Positions 12,041 to 22,363 of a DNA stretch of 64,000 bases are shown here, one piece after another (positions within the stretch are counted from its first letter, which is position 1; each line of letters begins with the position of its first letter). The translations under genes and the position numbers were made by a program. The DNA comes from Oryza sativa Japonica Group. Its lineage: Eukaryota > Streptophyta > Magnoliopsida > Poales > Poaceae. The stretch is taken from the NCBI RefSeq assembly GCF_034140825.1, contig NC_089046.1, forward strand, positions 820,001-884,000. The letters are read 5' to 3'. The notes below the pieces were generated by a model, which was given only the letters and a program-made list of their open reading frames with translations, did no database searches and was not told where the DNA came from.

Positions 12041-12380
12041 GGGGCGTTTAAATCCAGGGGTGTAAAGTTTTGGCGTGTCACATCGAATATGCCGGCACAC
12101 ATTTGAAGCATTAAACGTAGACTAATAACAAAACAAATTACAGATTTAGCCTGTAAACCGCGAGACGAATTTATTAAGCCTAATTAATCCGTCATTAGCA
12201 AATGTTTACTATAGCACCACATTATCAAATTATGGACTAATTAGGCTTAAAAAATTCATCTCACAATTTACACGTAATCTGTGTAATTAGTTTTTTTATC
12301 TATATTTAATACTCCATATATGTATCCAAATATTTGATGTGGAAGGGTGTAAAGTTTTAGTGTAGGATGTAAACAGAGCC
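12041..12380. mobile_element. Tourist-like MITE (GAGACGAAT family, copy 2)
   Basis: It carries the same core as the copy at 10.4 kb (CGCGAGACGAATTTATTAAG, CTATAGCACCACATTATC and the inverted GGCTTAAAAAATTCATCTC). The outer ends GGCGTTTAAATCCAGGGG and ATGTAAACAGAGCC are degenerate inverted repeats. Confidence 0.7.
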
Positions 12381-15300
12381 TAGGACTCGTACTTAAATTT
12401 GATGTGAATAATTCCATCACAAGGAGCACAACTATCCGAGCAGATTTAAACCACGTGGATATATTTTATAGTTAATATTGGTCTATAATATTATACTCTA
12501 CGTGTTCTCTTTGTACAAAATGTAATTTTGATCTTTTTTACATCGTAGCTAGGTGAGCTCCATTAACTTTATAAAAAAAATATATTTTGCCCTTAGAATA
12601 CATGAAGAACTCTCTAGGTTGATGTTTTATATGGACAAAATGAGCTTTTTGCATAGGTTAAACGGAGGTCAACTGATGGCAATTGCGGAAGGTACGACAA
12701 ATAAATGTGCGACAACATTTCGTAGAATTTTACGGTTGTCCATGATAATCCATATATAGAAACGATCGCTTGTCAGTGCAAAACATACAAACTTCTCTTA
12801 AAAAGAAAATGTAGTACCAAACACATGATCATTTAGCTAGTGTATATGTAAAAAGAAACAGGAAGCTATAACGAAGATGAACTGATCGACAAAGGAGAGG
12901 CTGGCTCAATAATTAAATTAAACTAATGATAATGTCAATGCAACTCCATGTGCAAGAGGACAGCTCATGCTCTAATTTCTTTTGTTCATGCAGTCTCTCA
13001 GATTGGTCATATATTACGTTGTTAGTTAAAAAATAGGATGAGTGAAGCTTCATTACAAAATATTGGGTTTGGTGAATCAATCCTACCGGCACAGGTAAAC
13101 AGAGGAATCGATCAAGTGCTTATAATATTCAATCCCTTTAGACAATCTTCCACCAAGTAGTCTTTTTAAAGCAGTTCTAAGACAAATGATAATTATAAAA
13201 GAAGGAAGACGAACAAGTCTTGTTAATGACTCCTGATGTAAACTAGTGCTACTTACCTCCGTTTCATATTATATAAGACTTTCTAGCATTGTCCACATTC
13301 ATATACTCCAATTTACGGATATGTCTATATTTATTAACATCTATATGAATGTGGATAATGCTAGAAAGTCTTATAACCTGAAACGGAGGTAGTAATAGTT
13401 ACCATGATAATGACATCATGGAGCGGAAATCATATACTCCTACTACCATTTGGATTTTTCAGGGGAATATGGCATAGTAAATATAAGCAGTCCTGTCAGT
13501 GACCTAATATTTCTTTTTATCCTTCTCAAAATCTTATTTTAGCAAGAATGGCAAAAGCTAATATTTGAATTGTGACAGATTTATTAGCAGGCCAAATAAT
13601 TCTTCACAGATTTATTATTATTACAAGTTAGTGGGACCACATCTCCAAGTCTAGTTCAGGTACTTCTACACCTACAAAATAAACAGTGAGCAAATATGGA
13701 ATATATGCATGTATACAGTTGGTGTTCATAGACTGTCAATAAGTTATACTCCTATATGAATATTTTGACATGACAATGGCAACTAAACTAACATGTTTTG
13801 ATAAAAGAAAAAGGTGTGCCAACTTAGTTGCTTGTCCATATGATTTTTTTTCTCCCAAAGAAAAGCAAAAAAGTTTTAAAAAATCGCCCTTAGGTTTAAT
13901 CAACTCTGCATGGAAATGAATTAGTTGGCAGCATGGACCATTTGAGCTGTTCGAATTTTCAACTCTACTTTGTAGAAGAGATAATAAAGCATCAGTTTCC
14001 ATTTAACCTCATATTCTATCCGACGACCAATTAACTAGCAATATTTAAAAATTTCACTGTCAAGGACCACAAAGCAAGACAATATGGACTTTTAGAACAC
14101 CACATTGCAATATTTTAGCCATTTGAGATTGTGGCTATAGTTGTGGCCGCATCACCTCCAAGTATTATTTTGTTGCAGGTATATGAGAGCTGGTAGAGTA
14201 ATGAAGAGCTGATGACTTTCTGGTGACAAATTCAGAACTACGGCTTTAGTTTATTTGGATTGGTGGGGCCAGATCAAATAGCAGAGAAGATTTTTCCAGC
14301 ACAGCTGCGTACCTTTTCTTACAATAAACATATTCTGAAATATCTGAACAGCTAGCACGACATTAGTATACATTCATTCATTCACTTTATGATTTTCAAA
14401 TGCATGTGAAGATCCAAGTTTCAGAAGAACAATTGCAGCATAAATAGTAGCTATACAAATCTATTGCATCGTTTCCTTGAGCTCTTTAGGTGTCCCCGTC
14501 TCAATTTTGCATGCAATTAGTTTAGTGTTATTCAGAAGAAAAAGTATATAAAGAAAGGCAAGTTTAACTTCTACTGTTTGCCTTTTATTTCTTGTTATTC
14601 CCCCCTGAGTAAGTAGTGAGATCTAGGTGAGGAGACATGGACAATGGAACAAGTGCTCTGTAACAATTTTTATTTCCTTTTGAACTAATGCTCTGGAACT
14701 TGTTACTACTTGACATTAGCTTAGTTGAATAATCATGGGCTAATGGGAGAAAACAAAGACAGCCGACCTAGTAATTGATTCGCTAGCTATCTGCAAAGTG
14801 CTTTGCTCTTGCATGTGCTGTTGCGCTGTATCATACATTCCCGCGCAATTCGATCAATCTTATTAACCGATCCGCGAGAAGCATCTGCATCTCCACAACT
14901 ATCCTAATCTATGATTGTGGCGGTGTGATGGTTCCCGGAAGATCACTTCAAATGATAACTAGCTATAATACGGAGTAATTAGCTACTAGACTAGATCAGA
15001 TTAGACAGTCCAGAAATTGTAGCTACTTACTGCTCAATTCTTTTGAGTCCTACAATAGTTGCCAAGCTTTACTCGATGTAATTGAACCCTTAAATATAAT
15101 GCAACATAGAAAGCAGCCATCACAAATTCAGAATGAAGTGGCTAGTCTTGTTTCAAGAAAGATAACAATGAGAGGAGTAGTTGTATTGCCGTTTAGATCT
15201 TCAGAACATTCAGTTATGCAAAAAAGAGATTTAATTTTGAAAATAAGAGATGGTCAACTGAAGGCTGAAGTAAGCTGAGTCTTTTCAAAAGAGAATTGTT

Positions 15301-15985
15301 GGTTCTTCAAGATGACAAACATGGCAGCTAAATACGCAATCAATACGGGCCGCCCGGTACAGATGAAATTCAGAACAACAATAATACCCATGTGTAGGGA
15401 TAGAAGTGGTTGATGGGGAAATTGTTGTCAATTCACAAGTTGAATTGGTTTAGTCTTCCTAGTTAATTAATCAATTATTAGTTTAGCATTGTGCAAGTAG
15501 CTAGCAGCCATCAAGAAATAAGCTTAGCTAGATACACGACAGTCTTGGCAATTTTCATATACTAATTATAGTATTATGACGATCGATGCAGATCGCAGTC
15601 CGTCCAACTATATTATATGGATACTCTAATTAATACTAACTTGGTCTATATTTACTCGTATTATTGTACGGGGGATGAGAAGGATGTGGTGGAATTTTTA
15701 GCATGAAAAAGAAGTTTAAGTTGGGAGGGATTAACTTACACAGATAAACACAAAGTATGAGATGATGGTTTGGACACAGACGTCAAAAAAGAACTGTTGA
15801 TTGCTCGGTCTTGTTTGTAAATTGTGATTAAGATAGCCAGCTAATCGGTGAAGGTTGCCGGAGTTGATTAGCTATATATATGCATCAGTTTTCATTGCAT
15901 TATTTTCCGTTAGTCTATAATTTTTTCCTACCATTTTTCTGCACCGCTTGGAGCCTGGACATATTACCCGGAGTTATTTCTGTTC
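12381..15985. other. AT-rich intergenic DNA
   Basis: About 3.6 kb with no exon-like sequence on either strand. Short open frames (12553-12759, 13736-14002) are AT-rich and unrecognised. It contains one Stowaway MITE, annotated separately at 13256-13389. Confidence 0.5.
13256..13389. mobile_element. Stowaway MITE (family shared with 62.6 kb)
   Basis: Both ends read CCTCCGTTTCA and its complement, followed inward by ATAAGACTTTCTAGCATTGT and the inverted copy, with TA on both sides. The 134-bp element is a near-complete hairpin and is clearly the same family as the copy at 62583-62729. Confidence 0.85.
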
Positions 15986-17556
15986 GGAATAAGTTCACCG
16001 GCCGTCCCTCAACTTTACACCGAGATTTTAAGGTCCCTTAACCACAAAACCAGAAATCTCCACCCCTAAACTATACAAAACCGTTCACTCAAGGTCCCTA
16101 GGCAGTATATACGAGTGGTTTTACTGACGTGGCATCCTAGTCAGAAAAAAAAATTAAAATTAATATGTGTGGCCCACATGTAAGTGAGACAATGGTGTGG
16201 GTCCCACATTTCTCTGCTTTTTTTTCTTTTTCTCTTCTCTTCTCTCCGAAATCTCTCGAGTCTCGAGCAGGCGCAGCGACCGAGGGGGAGAGAGGTGGCC
16301 GGCGGCGGAGCGGGGACGGCGGCGGCGGGAGAGGAGGAGAGGTGACGGCCGGCGCGACGGCGAGCTCGGCGTCGGAGATGTTCGAACATGCCGGGTGCTC
16401 GACTACGGGCCCCGCCGCCGCCCGCCGGGCGAGCGGCGCGCTCTCCCCGTTGACCCTCTCTCCCTCCCCAAGGCGATGGGGCTGCTCCGCTGCCGAAAGA
16501 GCTGCTGCCTCCACTGGATGAACTACCTCAGCCCCGACCTCAAGTACAGCAACTTCACCGACGACGACGACGAGCTCACCATCAAGCTCCACGCCCTTCT
16601 CGGCAACAAGTAAGCAAAACAAATTTCAACGTGTTGTCATCTGCTCCGGTTAGCTCTTCTTGTGTTCTTGGTGCTGATTGATTGGTTCTGTAGGTGGAAC
16701 ACGCACATCAAGCGCAAGCTCATGAGCCAGGGCATCGATCCGCAGACGCATCAGCCAGTTAGCGCCGGGACCAGCGTTGCCGCGGCAAGTGAGCTGATCA
16801 CGACGGCCAGCACTGTCGGCTTCCCATCCCTGCAGGCGCCGGCGCCGGCGTGAGGGAGCTCGAGGAGGAAGGAGGGAAGGCTGGGAGGGGTCTTCCTCGT
16901 AGTCGTCGTTGGCGGCGGAGGTGTCTCCGGCGGAGGCCGAGTCAACGGCGGAGGTGAGCTCGAGCTCCGCGTCGAGGAGCACCGCGAAGTCATCGCTGCC
17001 GCTCGATGACGACGGGGAGGACGGCGACGGCGACTTGGCGGCGGGGCTTATGGCCGAGGGCAAAGGGCGTGCTTTGGTCGGTTGGGGTGGGCTGGATGCG
17101 CCTCCGCGCTCGCCCACCTCCGCTCCGCTGCCACGCTCGCCCTCTGCTTCTCTGCCCGCAGCTGTGCTCGCGCTCCACTGCTCGGCCCGCCGCGCTTGCG
17201 CCCGCCGCCGCTCCGCTGCCGCGCTTGCCCTCTGCTGCGCCACCCGCATCCGCGCGCGCTGCTCCACCTGCCGCCGGCCTCCCTCACTGAAGAAGAGAAA
17301 TAGAGAAGAGAGAAAAGAGGAGAGAAGGAGAAGGAAGGAGAAAAAAAATGTGCAGCTAACATGTGGGCCCCACGTATTTTTTAAAATTTTTTTGGCTGAC
17401 TAGGATGCCACGTCAACGAAACCACCCATATATACTGCCTAGGGATCTTGAGTGAACGGTTTTGTATAGTTTAGGGGTGAAGATTTCTGGTTTTGTGGTT
17501 AAGGGATCTCAAAAAATCTCGCTGTTAAGTTGAGGGACCTCCGGTGAACTTATTCC
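15986..17556. mobile_element. Pack-MULE carrying an R2R3-MYB fragment
   Basis: Terminal inverted repeats of roughly 180-200 bp start GGAATAAGTTCACCGG on the left and end CCGGTGAACTTATTCC on the right. Further matching blocks include AACCACAAAACCAGAAATCT and its complement near 17490. A perfect 9-bp target duplication, TTTCTGTTC, lies at 15977-15985 and 17557-17565, which is diagnostic of the Mutator superfamily. There is no transposase. The GC-rich interior (16260-17290) holds a fragment of a MYB gene with its intron and further GC-rich sequence of unknown origin. Intact TIRs and a perfect duplication suggest a fairly recent insertion. Confidence 0.9.
16476..16853 (+). pseudogene. Captured R2R3-MYB gene fragment (two exons and intron)
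   Basis: Exon segments 16476-16609 and 16694-16853 are separated by an 84-bp intron with sites AA^GTAAGC and CTGTAG^GT, at the usual place of the second intron in R2R3-MYB genes. The translation (97 residues) starts [18 protein letters not shown] and passes through [20 protein letters not shown] to RKLMSQGIDPQTHQPV. It matches the end of R2 and the start and end of R3 in subgroup-4-like MYBs. About 19 residues after GNKW, including the R3 recognition helix, are missing in frame. The loss runs from one TGG codon to the next, suggesting a deletion at short homology. Several normally fixed residues are changed (C-R-K for C-G-K, C-L-H for R-L-R). It could make a small peptide, but intact DNA binding is not expected. 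Confidence 0.85.
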
Positions 17557-17817
17557 TTTCTGTTCTAATTTCTAAATGGGCTTAAATGTACATGGTTTAA
17601 GTAGGAAAACGTGGTTTCCTTTCATTTGGGGCTCTTGCGATCCATAGGTAGGCGCCTAAGGCCTAGGCCCATCGCATAGAGGCCCAATTAAAGCCCAGGA
17701 TATAGCCCACTCAGCCACATGGAAGTTTTGCAATTAGGATCCTTGATTCCTGAATTCCTGATGATGATAACTGATAAGGAATTTTGTAAATTGGACCTAT
17801 TTTGTACTTCAGTATTT
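17557..17817. other. Short spacer
   Basis: Unannotated AT-rich spacer between the Pack-MULE and the next nested repeat. Nothing recognised. Confidence 0.4.
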
Positions 17818-19171
17818 ACGGGCTGGTTTGGTTTGAGGTCTAAATTAGACTTACTAATATTTGACAATTTTAATAGTGTTTAGTGTCTATTCGGTTTAAA
17901 GCCAAATTTTGGCATGCTTAAAAAAAAGGCAAAATTTGCTTCAGGACACTCAAAAGATGTGTAATTAGCCGTGGGACACTGTAAAAATGTAAATTGGCTG
18001 TAGGACACCGCAAAAAAGTGATAATTAGCTACTAGACACCGAAGACATTATTTTATTATTTCCAAACAACAGGGAGAGAGAAACAATCGTAAAAGACCAG
18101 CCAGGTCAACGATTATGTGGGTCAAGGATGTCAGCCTCTCTTCTATTTTCTTGTTCTCTTCCTCCCGACGAGACACACCGTGCTGCAGCGCCGCCGACGC
18201 CGTCCTTCTCCGCCGCACCGACACACGCCTCGTCGTCACGCGGTTCGTCTCCGTTGCATGAACGGAGCAGACACAACTTTGGGCGGGCCACATGACGACG
18301 AAGAACTGCTGCCCATCGGCTGTGCCTTGCACGGCACTGCACCGCGAGCTGCTGGCCGCTAGCCGCTGCCTGCACCCACGCGCCCCATCGCTGCCACGAG
18401 TTGCCGCAAGCTGCTGCACACCCGGCGCGGCGCCATCTCGCACGGCCAGTGCACTACCTAGCCGAGCAGCCCCGCATGACGCCGACCACCGTGCCTGCGC
18501 CGCAGCACGGCCGTCATCGCCAGCCACACCGGAATTGCGCCGCTTCCGCACCACGCCGCGCTCGAGCCCGCAGTCGGCCGTGCCTGCACCCGAATCCAGC
18601 GCCGGCAACCCCCTCCTCACCCAGGCATGGCCTCCGCGCACCCGCATCGTGCCGCCTGGCCGCGGTGCTCTTTTCTCGCGCGCACTGTCCTTCTACGTCG
18701 CGCCGTCACGCAGCGTCACTCCAGCTCCACCTTCTCATTGTGCTGTGCCGCACTCTCCGCCTGCTCCCTCGCCACCGCCGCCGCGGACACCCGCGCTGCG
18801 CAGCAGCTCAACGTCAAGGACAAGAAACTGGAGCAAAACGACGCGGGGGCATTTCGGTACTTTTACCGTTCTTTTTCTTCCCGTTTCCATAGAAAATAAT
18901 AAAATAATGTCACCGGTGTCTAGTAGATAATTACCACTTTTTTGCGGTGTCCTACAGACAATTCACGTTTTTACGCTAATTACACATTTTTTGAGTGTCC
19001 TATAGCAAATTTTGCCAAAAAAAATAGGCCATTTCAATAGTGAACTTAGGCTATTTTAGCTTCAATCCAAACACAACTTTGCCTTAACAAAATTAGTCAT
19101 ACAAAAACTTGACAAAATTTGGTATTGACAAACTTTGGTAAGGCCTATTTAGCCCACAAACCAAACCAAAC
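17818..19171. mobile_element. MITE with GGTTTGGTTTG ends, split by a later insertion
   Basis: The left part (17818-17927) starts GGGCTGGTTTGGTTTGAGG and the right part (19017-19171) ends with AGCCCACAAACCAAACC. Together they form a short MITE with inverted ends and paired inner words such as GGTCTAAATTAG and CTATTTAGCC. The element at 17928-19016 lies within it, so it inserted later. Confidence 0.6.
17928..19016. mobile_element. Candidate Pack-type TIR element nested in a MITE
   Basis: The ends GGCAAAATTTGCTTCAGGAC and (reverse complement) GGCAAAATTTGCTATAGGAC begin inverted repeats of about 150 bp that include ATAATTAGCTACTAGACACC. The flanks are A-rich, so the target duplication cannot be read with certainty. 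The interior 18110-18870 is GC-rich with open frames on both strands (up to about 200 codons) of biased composition, and no protein family was recognised. The ends are shared with the small element at 11071-11541. Confidence 0.65.
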
Positions 19172-21321
19172 CCAATATCAGTCCCTGTATTTGTCTATCT
19201 TCTTCGGCTGCAGTCCTTCCTTCCCCGTCGGTGCCGCGGCATTGGGCTCGCGCCTTCTCCGCCGCCAAGACCAACCCTACCGCTCGCCTTCCGCCGCGCG
19301 CTCCTCCCCGTCTTCCCTGCCACCGAGGAACCCACCCCGCCTCTACTCTCTCCGCACCAAACCCTTCTACCCACCGCCCACAATTGGCCTTCTCACCCAG
19401 CTCAGGCGACAACTACGATTTTGGGGGTGAATGCCCGCATCCCATCTCTGCCTACTGTGGCATATAACAACAGTTTGTGTGCATCGGATTCATGAACCGT
19501 ATAGGTAGGGTGGAGCAGATTCGGCCTTGCCGGCGGTGCTCATCTTTTCCGGCGGATACACAGGTGGATGGAGAGAACGAACAGTAATGGAAGGAGCTAC
19601 GTAATTACGATAGCTTTGTCTGATTTCTGAATAATTTTAGTAGTACCCACTATTCTTTGTAGTACAATAACTAGACTATGCACGGGCCCTCACCTGATAA
19701 CAATATATCATCTAGAATTGTACCTGCTAAAAGAAAATCATCACTTTTTTTTAATGTAAAGAAGAAAAACCATCTCGATAGGGACAATGGAGAAATAGAA
19801 ATCGATTTTAACAGAACGTCGCAAATTTTGCACAAGTATTCCCCTGCCTGATTAAAAATCGCTGTGCTGAATAGTGAACAGTTCAACTCCAAGCTCTAGT
19901 GATTATTGTTGGAAGCGATGAAAATGAATGCAAGGGTGTCCCAACAATCTGGAGTATCTTTCTACTAGTTTATTTCCAACATATGTGTGTGCTGATTAAT
20001 TGAGCAACCGTTTAAGCAGACAAAGATAAAACACTGAAGCTCTCTGATCCTTTTGTCCTGTATCTCTGTGTATACAGGATATCTTCCATCCATTGTCAAC
20101 AAACACCTGTCTACTTGCACTCTAGCTAGCTACTATTGACCGATGAAAGGAAATTGGACTTGATACCAACATGCTTTACACGCTAGTGGTTGCGTTTGCA
20201 TCCAGTATTGCCATCTCGTGCATGTGAAATTTAGATGAATGCACACACAAGTTCTTGCAACTGCCTTTTCAATTCATTTTAAAGAAGCAATCCATGAAAT
20301 ATATTGGTGACTGTGACTCTAGCTTTTCTCTTTCTTTTTTTTTTGGGTGGGGGTCTGGGGGACTGTGACTCTAGCTATCAGTTGGTTGTATTACACTGGA
20401 GAAACAGTGTGGAGCTGGAAAATTATACAAGGGGAAAAATATATATGAAAAAAGATTTTACGCCTAAAATTGAAGGTTTGCATATATATGTCTTTTGTAT
20501 CCACATTTCCACAATACCATTAATGTATTATTCAGAATTTCAAGTATTTTGCGTGATACAGAAATAACTGCCAAACTCACTCAGAATCACTTTTCCATAT
20601 CCAGCACTGCATTGGCATTGCAACATATGTATCTACCACATAGGATTTCTAATTTGAGATATTAACTAGAAAAAATGCCTGTGTGTTGCAACGGGTGAAA
20701 TCTATTTTAATCTTATTATTGTTATATGGTTTAGTTAGGATGAAATTCACTGTGAGGGTTCGCTTGGATATATATATTTTTAGAAAATCACGAGCTGTAG
20801 TTAGGAGTCCGATCATCTCAAGTTAGCATGCAAGTTTTTTTAAACAGATTTCTTATATGATTCCTTCTAGATTACCAAAAGTGAACGATCTTAAAAACCG
20901 ACTCAAATACGGATATGTATTTTCAAAAGAAAAAGAACTTAAAAACCGACTCATACATGGATGACGTACCAAAATACTGGCAAAAACATCTTCAATTTTT
21001 ATAATAATAGTAGAGATAGAGATAGAGAAGAGAAGAGATATAGATTAAAACCAAAACATAAAATTAAAACCGACTCAAACACGGATGACGAACCGCGGAA
21101 ACATCTTCAATTTTTATAACCGACTCAAACACGGACGACGGACCGCGGAAACATCTTCAATTTTTATAATAGTATAATAATAGCTTATACACATGCTTCT
21201 TAATTTCAGGTTTACTTCTTAGTCATGAGCAAAATGCTATGTATTTTTACCAGGTCACAACTTATCATTACAGCACATCCTGAAAGAAACTCCTAGCTAG
21301 CTTATAGCTAACATCAAGTCA
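19172..21321. other. Intergenic DNA with a small tandem repeat
   Basis: No gene is supported. GC-rich sequence at 19190-19440 has an open frame (19119-19430) with no recognisable domain. From 20650 to 21180 runs a dispersed grass repeat (GTGTTGCAACGGGTGAAAT at its left) that contains near-tandem units with CCGACTCAAACACGGA and ATCTTCAATTTTTATAA, two of them adjacent at about 21068-21170. Confidence 0.45.
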
Positions 21322-22363
21322 TCATCCCCATATGCATATTGGACTGTGCTCACATCTTATTGAATCATCGAACGTCCAATGCTCAGAACCCAATGGTGAG
21401 TTCACAATAAACTCGAAGGCTCTCTCCAATTCAAAATCTATCAAATACTCTGGCATATTTTGTACCATACACAAGTTTTCAAATCTTTCATCTTGAACTT
21501 CATGGGCTTCGTGTTCAAGTGTAGGGCTATTGCATTCGTTTTGATTGATAGGTTCCATACTGTGATGGGCTGTGTCGACAACATATGGATTGGCTATGCC
21601 ATCTCCCCTGCATGTGTGTTGGCCATAGTAGTCAACGTTGAACAACTTTGATGTTCCATTTCCACTGGAATCCATTTGTTGCACTGTCTTTGTTGCAGGA
21701 CAGCCTTGCACTTTACTATTGGCACACCTGTAGTAGCTCCTGCTTAAGAAAATGAGCTCATTAGATGTATATATTTTTTTCTGTTAGATAAAATCAATAT
21801 GCTTCGAGGAATGGAAATAAACAGGAGTTCATATGCTCATTTATACCTGGAATGTTTTGCTCTAGAGATCCATTTCTGACCATACTTCCTCCATTGATGT
21901 CCATCATTGTGAGGTGCTTGAGCCACAGTTGAACCTGTGTGTTCTGCATTCTTTCTATCATAATCAAGAGGATCAATCAAATTTCGTTAGCAATGAATGA
22001 TAAGCTAGTGGGCATTCCTCTAGTGGCATGTAATATATACATATACCTTCTCTTGCTAACACTTTCTTTGGCTTCCTCCTCCAAGTTGTGGTTGTCCATG
22101 ATATGCTTGTCACCTTTTCTCTTACCTCCAACAAGATTGGTCAGCTTGTTAGTGTCTCCACCAAGTTCTAGCATGGAGATAGCCTTATCTGAGCAACTTA
22201 ATATATCTCCCAAGAGTTAAAGAGCAAGCTTGGCTTGTTCATTGTCGCTCGGAAGTATTGGCATGACCATGCCACGCAGCTCCACCATGAGAGCCTTTTG
22301 GTGCTCTATCATGTTGATCACTACTTGACAGTCACTATGACCAAAAGATTCGAGAATTTTCAT
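21322..22363 (-). pseudogene. Group III WRKY gene with an in-frame stop in exon 1
   Basis: Minus-strand exons 22363-22047, 21954-21847 and 21739-21322 join with GT-AG sites and the usual split arginine codon. Exon 1 begins MKILESFGHSDCQV and carries the leucine-rich N-terminal region of the family (EHQKALMVELRGMV). A TAA at 22219-22217 stops it after 48 codons, and reading resumes in frame with LLGDILSCSDKAISM. Exon 2 has DGHQWRKYGQKWI, and exon 3 has YYRCANSKVQGC to YGQHTC (C-X7-C, H-X-C). An in-frame ATG at 22174 would give a 217-residue protein retaining the whole WRKY domain. It may therefore be a young pseudogene, a truncated but working gene, or an allele-specific change. Confidence 0.75.

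Noticed and set aside
16137-17403. Several other open frames within the MYB-carrying MULE
   Set aside because: Only the spliced MYB frame shows conserved family residues; the others are frame shadows in GC-rich DNA.
18048-18930. Long open frames on both strands (up to about 210 codons)
   Set aside because: They overlap in opposite directions in GC-rich sequence, have biased composition and match no family; probably a by-product of GC content.
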